DNA of 64,000 nt from Candidatus Kirkpatrickella diaphorinae (GCF_025736875.1 NZ_CP107052.1:1816501-1880500), one strand, 5' to 3'; numbered from the stretch's first letter, positions 46,464 through 56,029 are shown. The notes: generated from the letters alone by a model not told the origin. Program-made: numbers and translations.

Positions 46464-48380
46464 TCAGAAAGCGGGCTGCAGAACGCTGTCAGCTTTCATC
46501 ACACCCCCCAGGACCGATTTCGGCATGACATCCTCCGGACGCGGTGGAAGGCGGTGCAATCCGGTTGACAAAATCTTGATCGCAAGCACGTTGTCATGCG
46601 CGTCTGTTACATCATCAAGGATGATTTCTGCGCGTCCGCTCGTCCAGCGGGATAGATGGTTTTCAATTGAGGACCACCCTTCGAGTCTTTCATTTGTCAG
46701 ATGGTCGGTCACCTCTACGTGCCCCGAAGGTTTTTCAATCACGATCTCCCCGACAAGTACGCCGAGAAGGCGGCGGTCGTCAATGAAGGGGCCTAATGCG
46801 TCACAGGGACGGGTCACGCGAGATGTCAGGTATAATTGTGACAGCCCTGCAGGGAGGCTGTACAAATACCATCCATTCGTGACCTCACGCAATTCGAGGC
46901 GCGCGCCATCAACCGTCTCCACATTGAGGTCCGGATCTTCCGTCACGTCATAACCCGCCGTGAGGGCGGACGCGTCGGAGGGATCTATCTGGGCGGCACG
47001 GTCCTTGAGTGACTCATAAATATCGCGGACAAATTCCGGTGTCACGCAGAGGGGGGCCGCACTATCGAGACCCCATTGCTTTACGCCGTCGGCGGCCGCC
47101 CCATTCTCGGCCTGGTTCTGTTCAGCGAATTGATCCCGCATCCCGTTATCGAGAAAGGTCTCCGTCGCCGCGCCACTGACATGGACGATACTATGTTGGG
47201 CCGTCTCGAAATGGTAGTAATCATACGCTTCAATGCTGCGATCATAAGAAATGGTGCGACCATTCACCAACATGCGCACAGGAATGAAATGCCCTTCGAG
47301 GAAAATGGCATGTTCCGATGTCACAAGCAGGTCACGATGCGGCACTTTTTCAGCGAGCGCACCAGCTTTGATGCGGACCGGAAAGCCGGACCTGTCATCG
47401 CTTAAGGCTTTATTTGCTCTGAGACGTGATTTGCCAGTCCAGATGATGGGTTGCGTCGAGATGTTACCGAAGGCGTCACGCGTAATCACCTCATCGCCGA
47501 CCTGGAGGTCCTGAACCGGCTTCTCACCTGACACGGTTTCCACCATTGCATCAGCGAGGTAGCACACGGGATCGAAGTCGCCCGTGACGGGGAGGGTCGT
47601 GGTGTCGTGGATGGGGGACGAGCTGATATAAACATTGCCCCCGCTAGACTTCTGAAAAATATTGAGATTTTTTGCGGCGTCATAGTAATCGCCAGGGAGT
47701 GCTACAGTAAGGCCATTATTGAAGTTGACTTCCGTGTGACCAAGAAGATCTTTGCTCACACTTGAAACGGCGGTGGCACCGACAACTTCGATGATCGCGT
47801 CGGGATCACCAAACCCCTCCAAAGATTTAAAGGTAATATAATTTAAACCATCTCCACGCTGTAAGACAAGCGTCCCCCCTCCGTGGCCGAACTTGATGGA
47901 CGAGGATGAAAGGGCACTTGAAGCCGCATTGCCATGGATGGCTGTGATGTTCAACGTTCCACCATTCTGTATTTCATATTCCGTGGAATTGAAAAATCCG
48001 ACAGAGGCGCCATTGACGTTGATCGTACCACCGTCAGCCGTCAGCCGACTGTTGGAAAGGGTCGAAGCAATGGCATTCACGGGATCTGTCATGGTCACAG
48101 ACGCACCATCTTTCGCCGTGATTTCGAAATTGGCAGCTAAATCCACCAGAGTGCTTGGCGTGGAGACCGTCGCATCAACGTCATCTCCTTGAAAAGTGAC
48201 CTCGGCTTCACCTCCCGTCGCGATGATCGGAATATTTATCCAGGGCGATAGCTTGTAGGAACCGCTCCTTTCGACGACGTTTCCTGACCCATAAATCTTA
48301 TTGTGACCAAACAACTTATCATAAATTACAGGCATATAACTTACGTGGCCGTCACATTCCGCAGGACGTCCATCTGGCAT
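46464..48380 (-). CDS. Hint-domain protein with beta-repeat passenger
   Basis: 638-residue protein with three parts. Residues 1 to about 290 are a Thr/Ser/Asn/Gly-rich beta-solenoid-like passenger with motifs such as NGGTLNITAIHGNAA and GGTINVNGASVGFF, resembling autotransporter or adhesin repeats. A Hint domain follows from about 291: VCYLADAMVETVSGEKPVQD with candidate nucleophile Cys, VGDEVITRD, TSEHAIFLEGHFIPVRMLVN and YHFETAQHSIVHVSG. The C-terminal module has CDALGPFIDDRRLLGVLVGE and LSRWTSGRAEIIL, matching the protein at 37057-38532. The start could also be the Met at 48335. No clear signal peptide, so any export would use a non-Sec or unrecognised route. Confidence 0.78.
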   Translation of the reverse strand: MPDGRPAECDGHVSYMPVIYDKLFGHNKIYGSGNVVERSGSYKLSPWINIPIIATGGEAEVTFQGDDVDATVSTPSTLVDLAANFEITAKDGASVTMTDPVNAIASTLSNSRLTADGGTINVNGASVGFFNSTEYEIQNGGTLNITAIHGNAASSALSSSSIKFGHGGGTLVLQRGDGLNYITFKSLEGFGDPDAIIEVVGATAVSSVSKDLLGHTEVNFNNGLTVALPGDYYDAAKNLNIFQKSSGGNVYISSSPIHDTTTLPVTGDFDPVCYLADAMVETVSGEKPVQDLQVGDEVITRDAFGNISTQPIIWTGKSRLRANKALSDDRSGFPVRIKAGALAEKVPHRDLLVTSEHAIFLEGHFIPVRMLVNGRTISYDRSIEAYDYYHFETAQHSIVHVSGAATETFLDNGMRDQFAEQNQAENGAAADGVKQWGLDSAAPLCVTPEFVRDIYESLKDRAAQIDPSDASALTAGYDVTEDPDLNVETVDGARLELREVTNGWYLYSLPAGLSQLYLTSRVTRPCDALGPFIDDRRLLGVLVGEIVIEKPSGHVEVTDHLTNERLEGWSSIENHLSRWTSGRAEIILDDVTDAHDNVLAIKILSTGLHRLPPRPEDVMPKSVLGGVMKADSVLQPAF

Positions 48381-48685
48381 TCAAAAGAACCGGGTCAATA
48401 ACCGCGTAAAAAACTCTTAAATCAGACGGACTGCGGAAAAAGGTCCACGTCCCTTTCTTGTCGTAAATATCAAATTCATTGTTGATGCGCGCATCGCTGA
48501 CTCAATGAGGCCGAAGATGCGCTGGAAGAACTGTTTGACTAATTATAACAAAATCTTTCAATTTCAATACGTCTCCCGTGCTCAAGTTTGAGTGACCAAC
48601 CTTTTGCGCGGGCGCTGCCGTCGTGTCGCGGACTTGCGTGCAGGGCGACAGGCTGTATGCTCAGCGCGGCAAAAGGGAGTGATTG
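48381..48685. other. Divergent gap between Hint gene and HAD gene
   Basis: 305 bp. A candidate rightward promoter is TTGCGT (48634-48639), 16 bp, TATGCT (48656-48661), followed by AGGGAG as the ribosome-binding site of the HAD gene. Toward the Hint gene the DNA is AT-rich without a clear promoter. Confidence 0.4.
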
Positions 48686-49396
48686 ATGTCAGCGAAAGAT
48701 CACCTTACGTCCGGAGAAAACCCGCAGCTCGGTCCGGTTAAAGGCGTTATTTTCGACATGGATGGCCTGTTGCTGGACAGTGAAAATCTGGCGATGGAAG
48801 CGTTAATCGAGTCGGGTCATGCGCTCGGCTATGAAATATCCATGGCGTTCTGCCGCCGGATGATCGGCGTGCCGGCCGATGGATGCCGCACTTTGGTGCG
48901 GGAGGCATTCGGGGAAAGCTTCCCCAGTGACGCGTTTTTCGAGGGGCAGGAAATCGCTTTGCGGCAATTGGTTGATGCCGGGAGGCTGACGGTAAAGGAA
49001 GGCGTTGTCCCTCTGCTTGATCTTCTCGACACGCTGCATCTGCCGCGCGCTATTGCAACCTCCTCCAGCCGTGAGCGCACGGATCATCACCTGAAGCTCG
49101 TCGGGCTTTTTGACAGGTTTGATGCGATTGTGACGCGTGACGACGTTCATCGCGGCAAACCTGACCCTGAACCCTATCTTAAGGCGGCGGAAGCCATCAA
49201 AGTCGCGCCATCCCTCTGCCTTGCACTGGAGGATTCCCATGCGGGTGCCCGCGCGGCCCACGCAGCCAGTATCCGCGTCATTGTCGTGCCTGACCTGCTG
49301 CAACCCACGGATGATGTGCGTGCAAAAGCCTGGGCCGTCGTCGAAAGCCTTCATGAAGTCGCGGCATTTATCCGCCGGAGCACTCCGCAAGCCTGA
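48686..49396 (+). CDS. HAD-superfamily phosphatase/phosphoglucomutase-like
   Basis: HAD subfamily IA protein of 236 residues, distinct from the one at 21078. Motif I is VIFDMDGLLLDSE with nucleophile Asp24 and Asp26, motif II is IATSSSRERTDHHL, Lys is in HRGKPDPEPYLKA, and motif IV is CLALEDSHAGARAAHAA. The combination FDMDGLLLDSE...GKPDP...EDS..G is common to beta-phosphoglucomutase and sugar-phosphate phosphatases; substrate unknown. The start is the ATG at 48686 with AGGGAG seven bases upstream. It converges on the mannitol dehydrogenase gene, 35 bp apart. Confidence 0.85.
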   Translation: MSAKDHLTSGENPQLGPVKGVIFDMDGLLLDSENLAMEALIESGHALGYEISMAFCRRMIGVPADGCRTLVREAFGESFPSDAFFEGQEIALRQLVDAGRLTVKEGVVPLLDLLDTLHLPRAIATSSSRERTDHHLKLVGLFDRFDAIVTRDDVHRGKPDPEPYLKAAEAIKVAPSLCLALEDSHAGARAAHAASIRVIVVPDLLQPTDDVRAKAWAVVESLHEVAAFIRRSTPQA

Positions 49397-49431
49397 CGCC
49401 CGGCAGATGCCCGTTCAACATGGACGCGCCT

Positions 49432-50931
49432 TCAGGGAACGGCCAAAGATTCGCCCTTGAGCGTCGCCTGCAGAACATTTTGCATATTCTGCTCGGAAAT
49501 GCGTTTAAGCATCTCGGCGATATCAGCAACATATTTGTCATGATCGGGAAGGCTGGGCCCGAAAACCTCCTCCATCGCCAGAAAAGCCTCGGCCTGCGCC
49601 GCGTGATGATCCCGACATTCGGCGCAGATCTTTTTCAGCATGGCCGCGCGAGGGTCTTCCAGTGAGATTTCCAGCGCTTCCTTCTCATGCAGGGCGAACC
49701 ACCGAATCCAGCTTGCAATCAGGAGGACGGCGCCCGTCACGTCGCGTCCTGCCGAAATATTCTCCCGCATGGGGCGGATCACGCGGGCCGCCATTTTCGC
49801 CGAACCATTGCGACCGATACGCTCGGCCTCATGCACAATGGCGGGGTTTTTCAGGCGCGACATCAGCTCATCCGTGTAATCATCAAGTTCCTTCTCCTGA
49901 AGGTCGAGCCCGGCTGTCTGCTCGAAGCGCATAAAGCGCCGCGCCAAGGGTCCTAAAACCGGGTCGGACGCGGCCTCGGCGATCGTCTCCCGCCCGGTGA
50001 GCTGTCCGACATAAGCCAGCAACATGTGGCTGCCATTCAGCATCTGGAGCTTGGCGCGCTCAAACATATCGACGTCATGGACGAAGCGTGTGCCATGATG
50101 CGCCTCCCAGAAGGGCCGCGGCCCATCGAAATGCTGGATGATCCATTGAAACCAGGGTTCAGCAGAAACCGGGATCTCATCATCGATCCCGCCCAGAAGG
50201 CGTCGGGCGTCGGCAATATCCCCCTCATGCGGCGTTGGGACGATGCGATCAACCATTGTATCCGGAAACTGAACATGCCCCGCGATCCATTGCGCGAGCG
50301 CGCCCCTGCCCTCCGCCTCAGCGAAAGCCATGACGGCAGCGCGCAATGTCACGCCATTATGGCTGAGATTGTCGCAACATATAATGACCGGTGGGGTGGT
50401 GCCTCTTTGCCTGACCCTCTCAAGGCCACGTGTCAGGAATGCGATAGCCGTGATGGGAGAGGGATTATTGAAATCATTCCGGATGTTCAGATCCGTGACA
50501 TCAAGCTGTCCATCAGCGGAAAGGTGGTAGCCCGTCGCTGTTATCGTCAGGGTCACGATTTTTGTGGTGGGGGAGGCGATACGTTCAATAAGGCGGTCCG
50601 GCTGGTCAGCGGCGCAGAACACCCTATGCAGGCTGCCAATGACGGAAGCGGTTGTGCCCGTGCGCTCCCGCGTGAGGAGGGTGTAAAGATTATCCTGCTG
50701 CGCCAATTGCGTCACGAGGTCAGGGCGGCGCATGGTCGCGGATGCGATGCCCCAATGATGGCCTTCGGCGCCCATTTCATTGAGGGCGGCCTGGGTCGCG
50801 ACGGCCTGATGTGCCCGATGAAAATTGCCGCAACCGAGATGAACAATGCCGGACCGAAGTGATTTCACGTCATAATGCGGGCGATAAACAGAATGCGGAA
50901 CTGTGCTCAATACGTCGCGGGACAGCCTCAA
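49432..50931 (-). CDS. Mannitol dehydrogenase family protein (polyol-specific long-chain dehydrogenase)
   Basis: NAD(P)-dependent long-chain polyol dehydrogenase of 499 residues; members interconvert mannitol/fructose, fructuronate/mannonate or related pairs. The cofactor region is GIVHLGCGNFHRAHQAV (about 28-44). The catalytic block is KLQMLNGSHMLLAYVGQL (about 299-316; KxxxxNxxH), and CCDNLSHNG follows the family pattern. The start is a TTG, strongly supported by GAGGAGG seven bases upstream. In acetic acid bacteria cytosolic NADPH-dependent mannitol dehydrogenase helps regenerate cofactor from fructose; this assignment to mannitol is likely but not proved. Confidence 0.85.
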   Translation of the reverse strand: MRLSRDVLSTVPHSVYRPHYDVKSLRSGIVHLGCGNFHRAHQAVATQAALNEMGAEGHHWGIASATMRRPDLVTQLAQQDNLYTLLTRERTGTTASVIGSLHRVFCAADQPDRLIERIASPTTKIVTLTITATGYHLSADGQLDVTDLNIRNDFNNPSPITAIAFLTRGLERVRQRGTTPPVIICCDNLSHNGVTLRAAVMAFAEAEGRGALAQWIAGHVQFPDTMVDRIVPTPHEGDIADARRLLGGIDDEIPVSAEPWFQWIIQHFDGPRPFWEAHHGTRFVHDVDMFERAKLQMLNGSHMLLAYVGQLTGRETIAEAASDPVLGPLARRFMRFEQTAGLDLQEKELDDYTDELMSRLKNPAIVHEAERIGRNGSAKMAARVIRPMRENISAGRDVTGAVLLIASWIRWFALHEKEALEISLEDPRAAMLKKICAECRDHHAAQAEAFLAMEEVFGPSLPDHDKYVADIAEMLKRISEQNMQNVLQATLKGESLAVP

Positions 50932-51323
50932 TGCCGAACCTCCTCGTCAAATGGACGCCGGATCCGATAAGCCGACGCGTTCAAATCCGTCATCATGCTT
51001 GGTAAGAGGTCGCAAATATCTCCAGGGAAAGAATGGAAGTCTTACTTATTGGGAATAATCTGAAGTGCGACGATAATTTATTTAAACCGGGATCATACGG
51101 GTGATGAGAATAAATTGCAATTCAAACAGGACGTGCGATTAGACGGCGTAAGAAAGATATTCTGGATCGAGCTTCAAGCGCTGATTCAACGATCTACATA
51201 CCAAGCCGCCATCAGTTATTTGATTGTACTGCGCTTATTATACCGGGCGCATCTTTGTAAGATGATCCGCCCGTCACGCAAACCACGCGTTCCACATCGC
51301 TTCGGAGATCAGGGGGTGAAACC
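50932..51323. other. Gap between mannitol dehydrogenase gene and glnA terminator
   Basis: 392 bp. It carries the leftward ribosome-binding site GAGGAGG (at about 50939-50945) and presumably the promoter of the dehydrogenase gene. The middle (51000-51250) is AT-rich with no recognisable gene, RNA or repeat. Confidence 0.35.
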
Positions 51324-51352
51324 AAAAAAACCCGGCGCCAGGGCCGGGTTTT
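51324..51352 (-). terminator. Intrinsic terminator of glnA
   Basis: AACCCGGC (51329-51336) and GCCGGGTT (51343-51350) form a perfect 8-bp stem with a 6-nt loop. On the minus strand a run of seven T's follows, immediately after the glnA stop. Confidence 0.9.
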
Positions 51353-51360
51353 GTGAAGGG

Positions 51361-52851
51361 TCAAACTGAGTAATACATCTCAAACTCGATCGGATGAGGT
51401 GCATGTTCAAATTTGTGAACCTCGTTCCATTTCAGTGCGATGTAGCTGTCGATCTGATCTTTCGAGAAGACATCGCCCTGGAGGAGGAATTCATGGTCGC
51501 TTTCAAGTGATCCAAGAGCCTCCCGAAGAGAGCCGCAAACGGTCGGGATCTGGGCAAGCTCCTCCTTCGGAAGCTCGTAAAGATCCTTGTCATTGGCTTC
51601 ACCCGGGTGAATCTTGTTCCGGATACCGTCAAGCCCCGCCATCAACATGGCAGCGAAGGCCAGGTATGGATTGGCCGTCGGATCAGGGAAACGCACTTCA
51701 ACGCGCTTGGCTTTCGGGCCGATACTGTAAGGGATACGGCAGGAGGCGGAACGATTGGCAGCGGAATAAGCCAGAAGTACCGGCGCCTCAAAACCCGGAA
51801 TCAGGCGCTTGTAAGAGTTGGTTGACGGGTTGGTGAAAGCATTGAGCGCCTTCGCATGTTTGATGATGCCGCCAATATAATAGAGCGCTTCCTTTGATAA
51901 GTCCGCATATTCCTGCCCAGCGAAAAGCGGCTTCCCATCCTTCCAGACGGATTGATGGACATGCATCCCGGAGCCATTATCGCCCGCAATCGGTTTCGGC
52001 ATAAAAGTCGCGGTTTTCCCGTAGGAATGGGCGACATTATGCACGCAATATTTATAGATCTGCATATAGTCAGCCGCCTGGACCAACGTCGCAAACTTGG
52101 TGCCGAGTTCATGCTGGGACTGGGCGACTTCATGATGATGCTTTTCGACCGACAGCCCCATCTCACTCATGGTGGAGAGCATCTCGGCGCGCAGATCGCA
52201 TTCACTATCGACCGGAGCAACCGGGAAGTAACCGCCTTTGACACCCGGGCGGTGCCCCATATTCCCTTCCGGGAAATCCTTCATCGACGCGTCAGGCCCC
52301 TCGATACTATCGAGGCGATAAGACGCGTAGTTCGGGCCTGTGCCGAATTTGACATTATCGAAGATGAAGAATTCAGCCTCCGGGCCGAAACTTGCGGAGT
52401 CACCCAAACCGGATGATTTAAGATAAGCTTCCGCCGCCTTCGCGATGGAGCGTGGATCCCGATTGTAAAATTCCTTCGTGCCGGGATCGACAACGTCACA
52501 GATAAGGATCAATTGCGGCTTGGCGGAAAAAGGGTCCAGGACCGCGGTTGTGGGGTCCGGCAATAAAACCATGTCGGATTTATTGATGGTCTTCCATCCC
52601 GCGATGGATGAGCCGTCAAACATGAAGCCATCGATAAAGGCGCTTTTATCGATCGTTGTGTGCCACTGCGTCGTGTGCTGCCACTTGCCTTTCGGGTCCG
52701 TGAAGCGCAGATCAACCAATTCAATCGAATGATCGCGTATTAAATCAAAAACGCGTTCGACGGCGGCCTTATCCGGGGAAGCGGGCTTGCGCCACTCCTG
52801 ACTTACGGAAGCAACCGTCTTGGATGCCGTCGAAGAAGCTTTCTTTGCCAT
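51361..52851 (-). CDS. glnA: Glutamine synthetase, type I
   Basis: Makes glutamine from glutamate, ammonia and ATP. With the ATG at 52851 it has 496 residues. Key blocks are [14 protein letters not shown], the metal-site [10 protein letters not shown], the ATP-site region [15 protein letters not shown], the glutamate-binding [10 protein letters not shown] and [20 protein letters not shown]. The adenylylation tyrosine is in [11 protein letters not shown], so GlnE-type control is likely. A Lys/Ser/Thr/Ala-rich N-terminal extension of about 25 residues precedes the usual start; an even earlier Met exists at 52938. No glnB precedes it, unlike the common alphaproteobacterial glnB-glnA pair. Confidence 0.96.
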   Translation of the reverse strand: MAKKASSTASKTVASVSQEWRKPASPDKAAVERVFDLIRDHSIELVDLRFTDPKGKWQHTTQWHTTIDKSAFIDGFMFDGSSIAGWKTINKSDMVLLPDPTTAVLDPFSAKPQLILICDVVDPGTKEFYNRDPRSIAKAAEAYLKSSGLGDSASFGPEAEFFIFDNVKFGTGPNYASYRLDSIEGPDASMKDFPEGNMGHRPGVKGGYFPVAPVDSECDLRAEMLSTMSEMGLSVEKHHHEVAQSQHELGTKFATLVQAADYMQIYKYCVHNVAHSYGKTATFMPKPIAGDNGSGMHVHQSVWKDGKPLFAGQEYADLSKEALYYIGGIIKHAKALNAFTNPSTNSYKRLIPGFEAPVLLAYSAANRSASCRIPYSIGPKAKRVEVRFPDPTANPYLAFAAMLMAGLDGIRNKIHPGEANDKDLYELPKEELAQIPTVCGSLREALGSLESDHEFLLQGDVFSKDQIDSYIALKWNEVHKFEHAPHPIEFEMYYSV

Positions 52852-53227
52852 GGATCGATACCTGTCCCTGCCTATAAATCCGAGCTTGCCAATAAAAATT
52901 TTGATTAGGCCCTTCATCCCGTCATGTCGAGGCTTCACGGGGTTTTAAGCATCAATAATTTGGGAAATCCGAAGTAAGTTGTTGTTATTTAACAGTTTTT
53001 CCTTTCCGAGGCCAAAATGAACAACCGCGTTTTCCCGCGCTTGAATCTCGACAGGACGCGACTTGAAGGGTTCGAGCACCGGATTCATGCAGGGCGCGGC
53101 TGAACTTGGTTTCAGGCCGGGACCCGCTTATATCGTGAAAGCAGCATGACATGACGCCCGGCCCATTAGATTGGAAACTGGTTAAGTTACGATGAAGATC
53201 GCACTGCGCGGCGGCGCAAGGAACAGG

Positions 53228-54688
53228 ATGAGAATGACTGAAGCTCTCAGAACAACGGATTCGCTGTTTTTCAGCAATGGCGCGCATCTCGATATTGCAA
53301 TGGCAGGCCGCTCCGTGCGCGACCTTCTCAATCATTTCGATGATGGCGAGTTGTTTCTTGAATATCGCGAAAGTGAATCCATCGTCCTGGATGACGGTGT
53401 CATTCGCGCTGCGGGCTTCGATGTGTCGCGAGGTTTCGGCCTGCGTGGTGTGACGGGCGCGGAAGTCGGGTTTGCCCATTCTGACGAAATCAGCCTCAGG
53501 GCGCTTCGTGATGCTTGTGGCGCGGTCAGAACAACACAGCCCAATGGGGGGTCAGCGCGGGAGGGAGGCGGCGTCAAGGTCGCAACGTCCAGCCAACCGA
53601 CTCAATCCCTCTACCAGGGTGACCGGCCATTTCATGAAGCCGCCTTTCCAGCGCGTGTCGCTGTTCTTCGTGCGATAGATGCTCATGCGCGCGGGTCCGA
53701 CCCTGCCATCAAGCAGGTCAGTGCGCACCTCTCAGCGGAGTGGCAAGCCGTGCAGATCATGCGCGGGCAGGATGACCGCGTGGCTGACCTGCGCCCCCTT
53801 GTGCGGATGAATGTCACAATCATTATGGAAAGAGACGGAAAGAGGGAGAGCGGTTCTGTCGGGGTGGGCGGGCGCTACGCCCTTGACCGGCTTCTGGATG
53901 AGCCTGTGTGGAAAGACGCCGTTGATGAAGCGATCCGCCGGGCGCGCGTCGCGCTTGAGTCCGTCGCGGCGCCATCAGGTGAAATGGACGTTATCCTCGG
54001 GCCTGGCTGGCCGGGTATCCTGCTTCATGAGGCTGTCGGGCACGGTCTGGAAGCTGATTTCAACCGGAAAGAGACCTCAAGTTTCTCGGGTCGCATCGGC
54101 CAGAAAGTCGCGGCGGATGGGGTGACGGTTATTGATGACGGCACGCTTCCTGACCGCCGCGGTTCAATCACGATCGATGATGAGGGGACGCCCGGACAGC
54201 GCACCGTGCTGATCGAGGATGGCGTCCTCCTCGGCTATATGAATGACCGCCTCAATGCCCGACTGATGGGCGCTGCACTGACAGGTAATGGGCGGCGGCA
54301 ATCGTACGCACATCAGCCGATCCCGAGAATGACAAATACGGTCATGGCGGGAGGCTACGCCTCTCTTGCGGATATGCTTTCCGGCACGCGAAGGGGCCTT
54401 TACGCAGTGGATTTCGGCGGCGGGCAGGTTGATATCACCTCGGGCGAGTTCGTTTTCTCCATGTCTGAAGCTTATCTGGTTGAAAATGGCGAGATCACCC
54501 GCCCCGTCAAAGGCGCAACTTTGATCGGGAACGGCGCCGATGCCATGAGGAGGATTTCAATGGTCGGTCATGATGTCGCGCTTGATCCGGGGATCGGAAC
54601 CTGCGGCAAAGCCGGCCAGGGCGTGCCGGTCGGGGTTGGGCAGCCTTCCCTCAAGCTTTCCGGTTTGACGGTAGGGGGGACGGGCTGA
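53228..54688 (+). CDS. tldD: Metalloprotease TldD
   Basis: TldD forms a heterodimeric zinc protease with TldE/PmbA that trims peptides (for example microcin precursors and antitoxin CcdA). The 486-residue product has the metal-binding HEAVGH (267-272) in LLHEAVGHGLEADFNRK, the N-terminal half with GFGLRGVTGAEVGFAHSDEI, and C-terminal AYLVENGEITRPVKGATLIG and GTCGKAGQGVPVGVGQP, where the conserved Cys lies. The presence of HExxxH separates it from PmbA, which lacks it. The ATG at 53228 has AAGGA upstream; an alternative Met lies 12 codons before. No pmbA is in the window. Confidence 0.93.
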   Translation: MRMTEALRTTDSLFFSNGAHLDIAMAGRSVRDLLNHFDDGELFLEYRESESIVLDDGVIRAAGFDVSRGFGLRGVTGAEVGFAHSDEISLRALRDACGAVRTTQPNGGSAREGGGVKVATSSQPTQSLYQGDRPFHEAAFPARVAVLRAIDAHARGSDPAIKQVSAHLSAEWQAVQIMRGQDDRVADLRPLVRMNVTIIMERDGKRESGSVGVGGRYALDRLLDEPVWKDAVDEAIRRARVALESVAAPSGEMDVILGPGWPGILLHEAVGHGLEADFNRKETSSFSGRIGQKVAADGVTVIDDGTLPDRRGSITIDDEGTPGQRTVLIEDGVLLGYMNDRLNARLMGAALTGNGRRQSYAHQPIPRMTNTVMAGGYASLADMLSGTRRGLYAVDFGGGQVDITSGEFVFSMSEAYLVENGEITRPVKGATLIGNGADAMRRISMVGHDVALDPGIGTCGKAGQGVPVGVGQPSLKLSGLTVGGTG

Positions 54689-54930
54689 TGGGCCATAATT
54701 ACGCCAAACCCGCCCGTGCCGAGGGACGCCTGGCGCAGCTTATCGCCCGGTTGCCCGATGATTGGGGCGTCGAAATTGAACGCCCACCGCATGGCGGCTG
54801 GATGATCAGCGTGCATAAAAGTGATGGAGAAGTGATCTCCGGCCCGCCCGAGTCGTCGCTTCTTGAAGCATTGGAAGCCATGTGGCGCCTCCTGGGACCG
54901 CCAGAAAGAGGCGAGCGTCATACGCCGTGA
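54688..54930 (+). CDS. Small hypothetical protein coupled to tldD
   Basis: 80-residue protein whose ATG shares one base with the tldD stop, so it is translationally coupled. The sequence includes LAQLIARLPDDWGVEIERPP, then HGGWMISVHKSDGEVISGPP and a helix SSLLEALEAMWRLLGPPE: a small alpha/beta domain with a hydrophobic core. I do not recognise the family. Codon usage matches neighbours, which supports it being real. Its link with the TldD protease is positional only. Confidence 0.72.
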   Translation: MGHNYAKPARAEGRLAQLIARLPDDWGVEIERPPHGGWMISVHKSDGEVISGPPESSLLEALEAMWRLLGPPERGERHTP

Positions 54931-55442
54931 CCGGCCTTAATTTGAGAATTCCCTCAAGAGATCTGGAAATTTTTTGATACACAAATATGATAAAAAGTTA
55001 ACAACGCGTTTAAAAAACTGACCTCACGAAAATGTTACCGCAAATAGTGCGGTCGCGTTATTTTCGCGATTTCCAGGAAAAAAACCGTGCGCCTGATAAA
55101 AGACAAATCTTCGCGTGGAAAAACGGAATAAAAATTCTTTTTTAATTCTCCGGCAGTAATTTTTAGATAAGGTAAATAAATTTTTAAGGCGATAAGGTCT
55201 TTGACTATTGTTTTCGGGGCCATAATTTTTCCGTCTCGATTGATGTGCGACGCTCAACATGCGCATGACAATTCTCATTTGAGAGGCATTATCAACTTTT
55301 TTGCTTGGCTGACCGTCAGGCTCGCGCTTTAGCGTCTGTAAACCCCTGCAAAAAAAGGTATATCCCCCGGCGATCACGGCGTTATCCATTCCGGGGCGTT
55401 CGATCGGCGCTCGGATTTTGGTCAGGTAAGGTGTTGAATGTC
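54931..55442. other. AT-rich control region upstream of the sld operon
   Basis: 512 bp, the most AT-rich part of the window. Visible elements are a hairpin ACCGCA/TGCGGT (55037-55053) that may end the tldD unit, and a near-perfect inverted repeat ATGACAATTCTCAT (55265-55278), about 165 bp before sldS. A minus-strand frame of 121 codons (55389-55024) has no ribosome-binding site and an atypical composition, so I do not call it. Confidence 0.4.
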
Positions 55443-56000
55443 ATGAGAGCGAACCGCGTTGCAGCTTCCGGGCTGACGAGACGCTTCCTCCTTAAATGCG
55501 CTGCGGTGATCCCTGCCGTCTCTCTGGGGCGTCGGGCATTTGCGGCGCAGCCTTCGACGGACATTTCCAGTCAGGATTTTCTACAATTATCTCAGTTTCT
55601 GGTTGGACGCGCGCATCTTGATGAGATTGTCGCCGGTCGCGCCCTGAGCGGTCTCACTCTAAATGACCCTAATTTTCCCGGAAAGGCCTCCGCCTTGTGG
55701 GCCGCTTTGCGCGCTGAAAACGTTGCTGACATGACGCATTTTGATGAATTCTCCGCCCGTCATCCGGAAATGCGGGCGACATCCATCACCATTATTTCAG
55801 CCTGGTACCTTGGTTATTGCGGCAAATATGATGGGCATGCCGTCCCGGCTGTCGGTCACCCTGTTGATAATGCGCAATATGTCGCATATGCGGCGGCCCT
55901 CATGTACGCCCCGACGATCGATGCCACGGTGATCCCGAGCTATTCCCGCGGTCGCACGAATTACTGGTTCTACCCGCCAAAGACCATTGCGCGTGATTAA
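55443..56000 (+). CDS. sldS: Membrane-bound FAD sorbitol/polyol dehydrogenase, small subunit
   Basis: Small subunit of the three-part membrane-bound dehydrogenase used by acetic acid bacteria for oxidative fermentation of sugar alcohols. The 185-residue protein has a twin-arginine signal, SGLTRRFLLKCAAVIPAVSL and a cleavage region near AFAAQ, which would carry the folded flavoprotein complex to the periplasm. The mature part has DFLQLSQFLVGRAHLDEIVA and the C-terminal YSRGRTNYWFYPP, typical of the small subunit of sorbitol or fructose dehydrogenase. The ATG at 55443 is used; the frame is open further upstream without homology. Substrate specificity is not decidable here. Confidence 0.85.
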   Translation: MRANRVAASGLTRRFLLKCAAVIPAVSLGRRAFAAQPSTDISSQDFLQLSQFLVGRAHLDEIVAGRALSGLTLNDPNFPGKASALWAALRAENVADMTHFDEFSARHPEMRATSITIISAWYLGYCGKYDGHAVPAVGHPVDNAQYVAYAAALMYAPTIDATVIPSYSRGRTNYWFYPPKTIARD

Positions 56001-56029
56001 GGTGTGGATGTGCAGCGAAAGACTATGAA

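Noticed and set aside
50026-50862. 278-codon plus-strand frame inside the mannitol dehydrogenase gene
   Set aside because: Antisense shadow; the opposite strand has clear family motifs and a strong ribosome-binding site.
55024-55389. 121-codon minus-strand frame upstream of sldS
   Set aside because: Atypical composition, no ribosome-binding site, located in an AT-rich control region.
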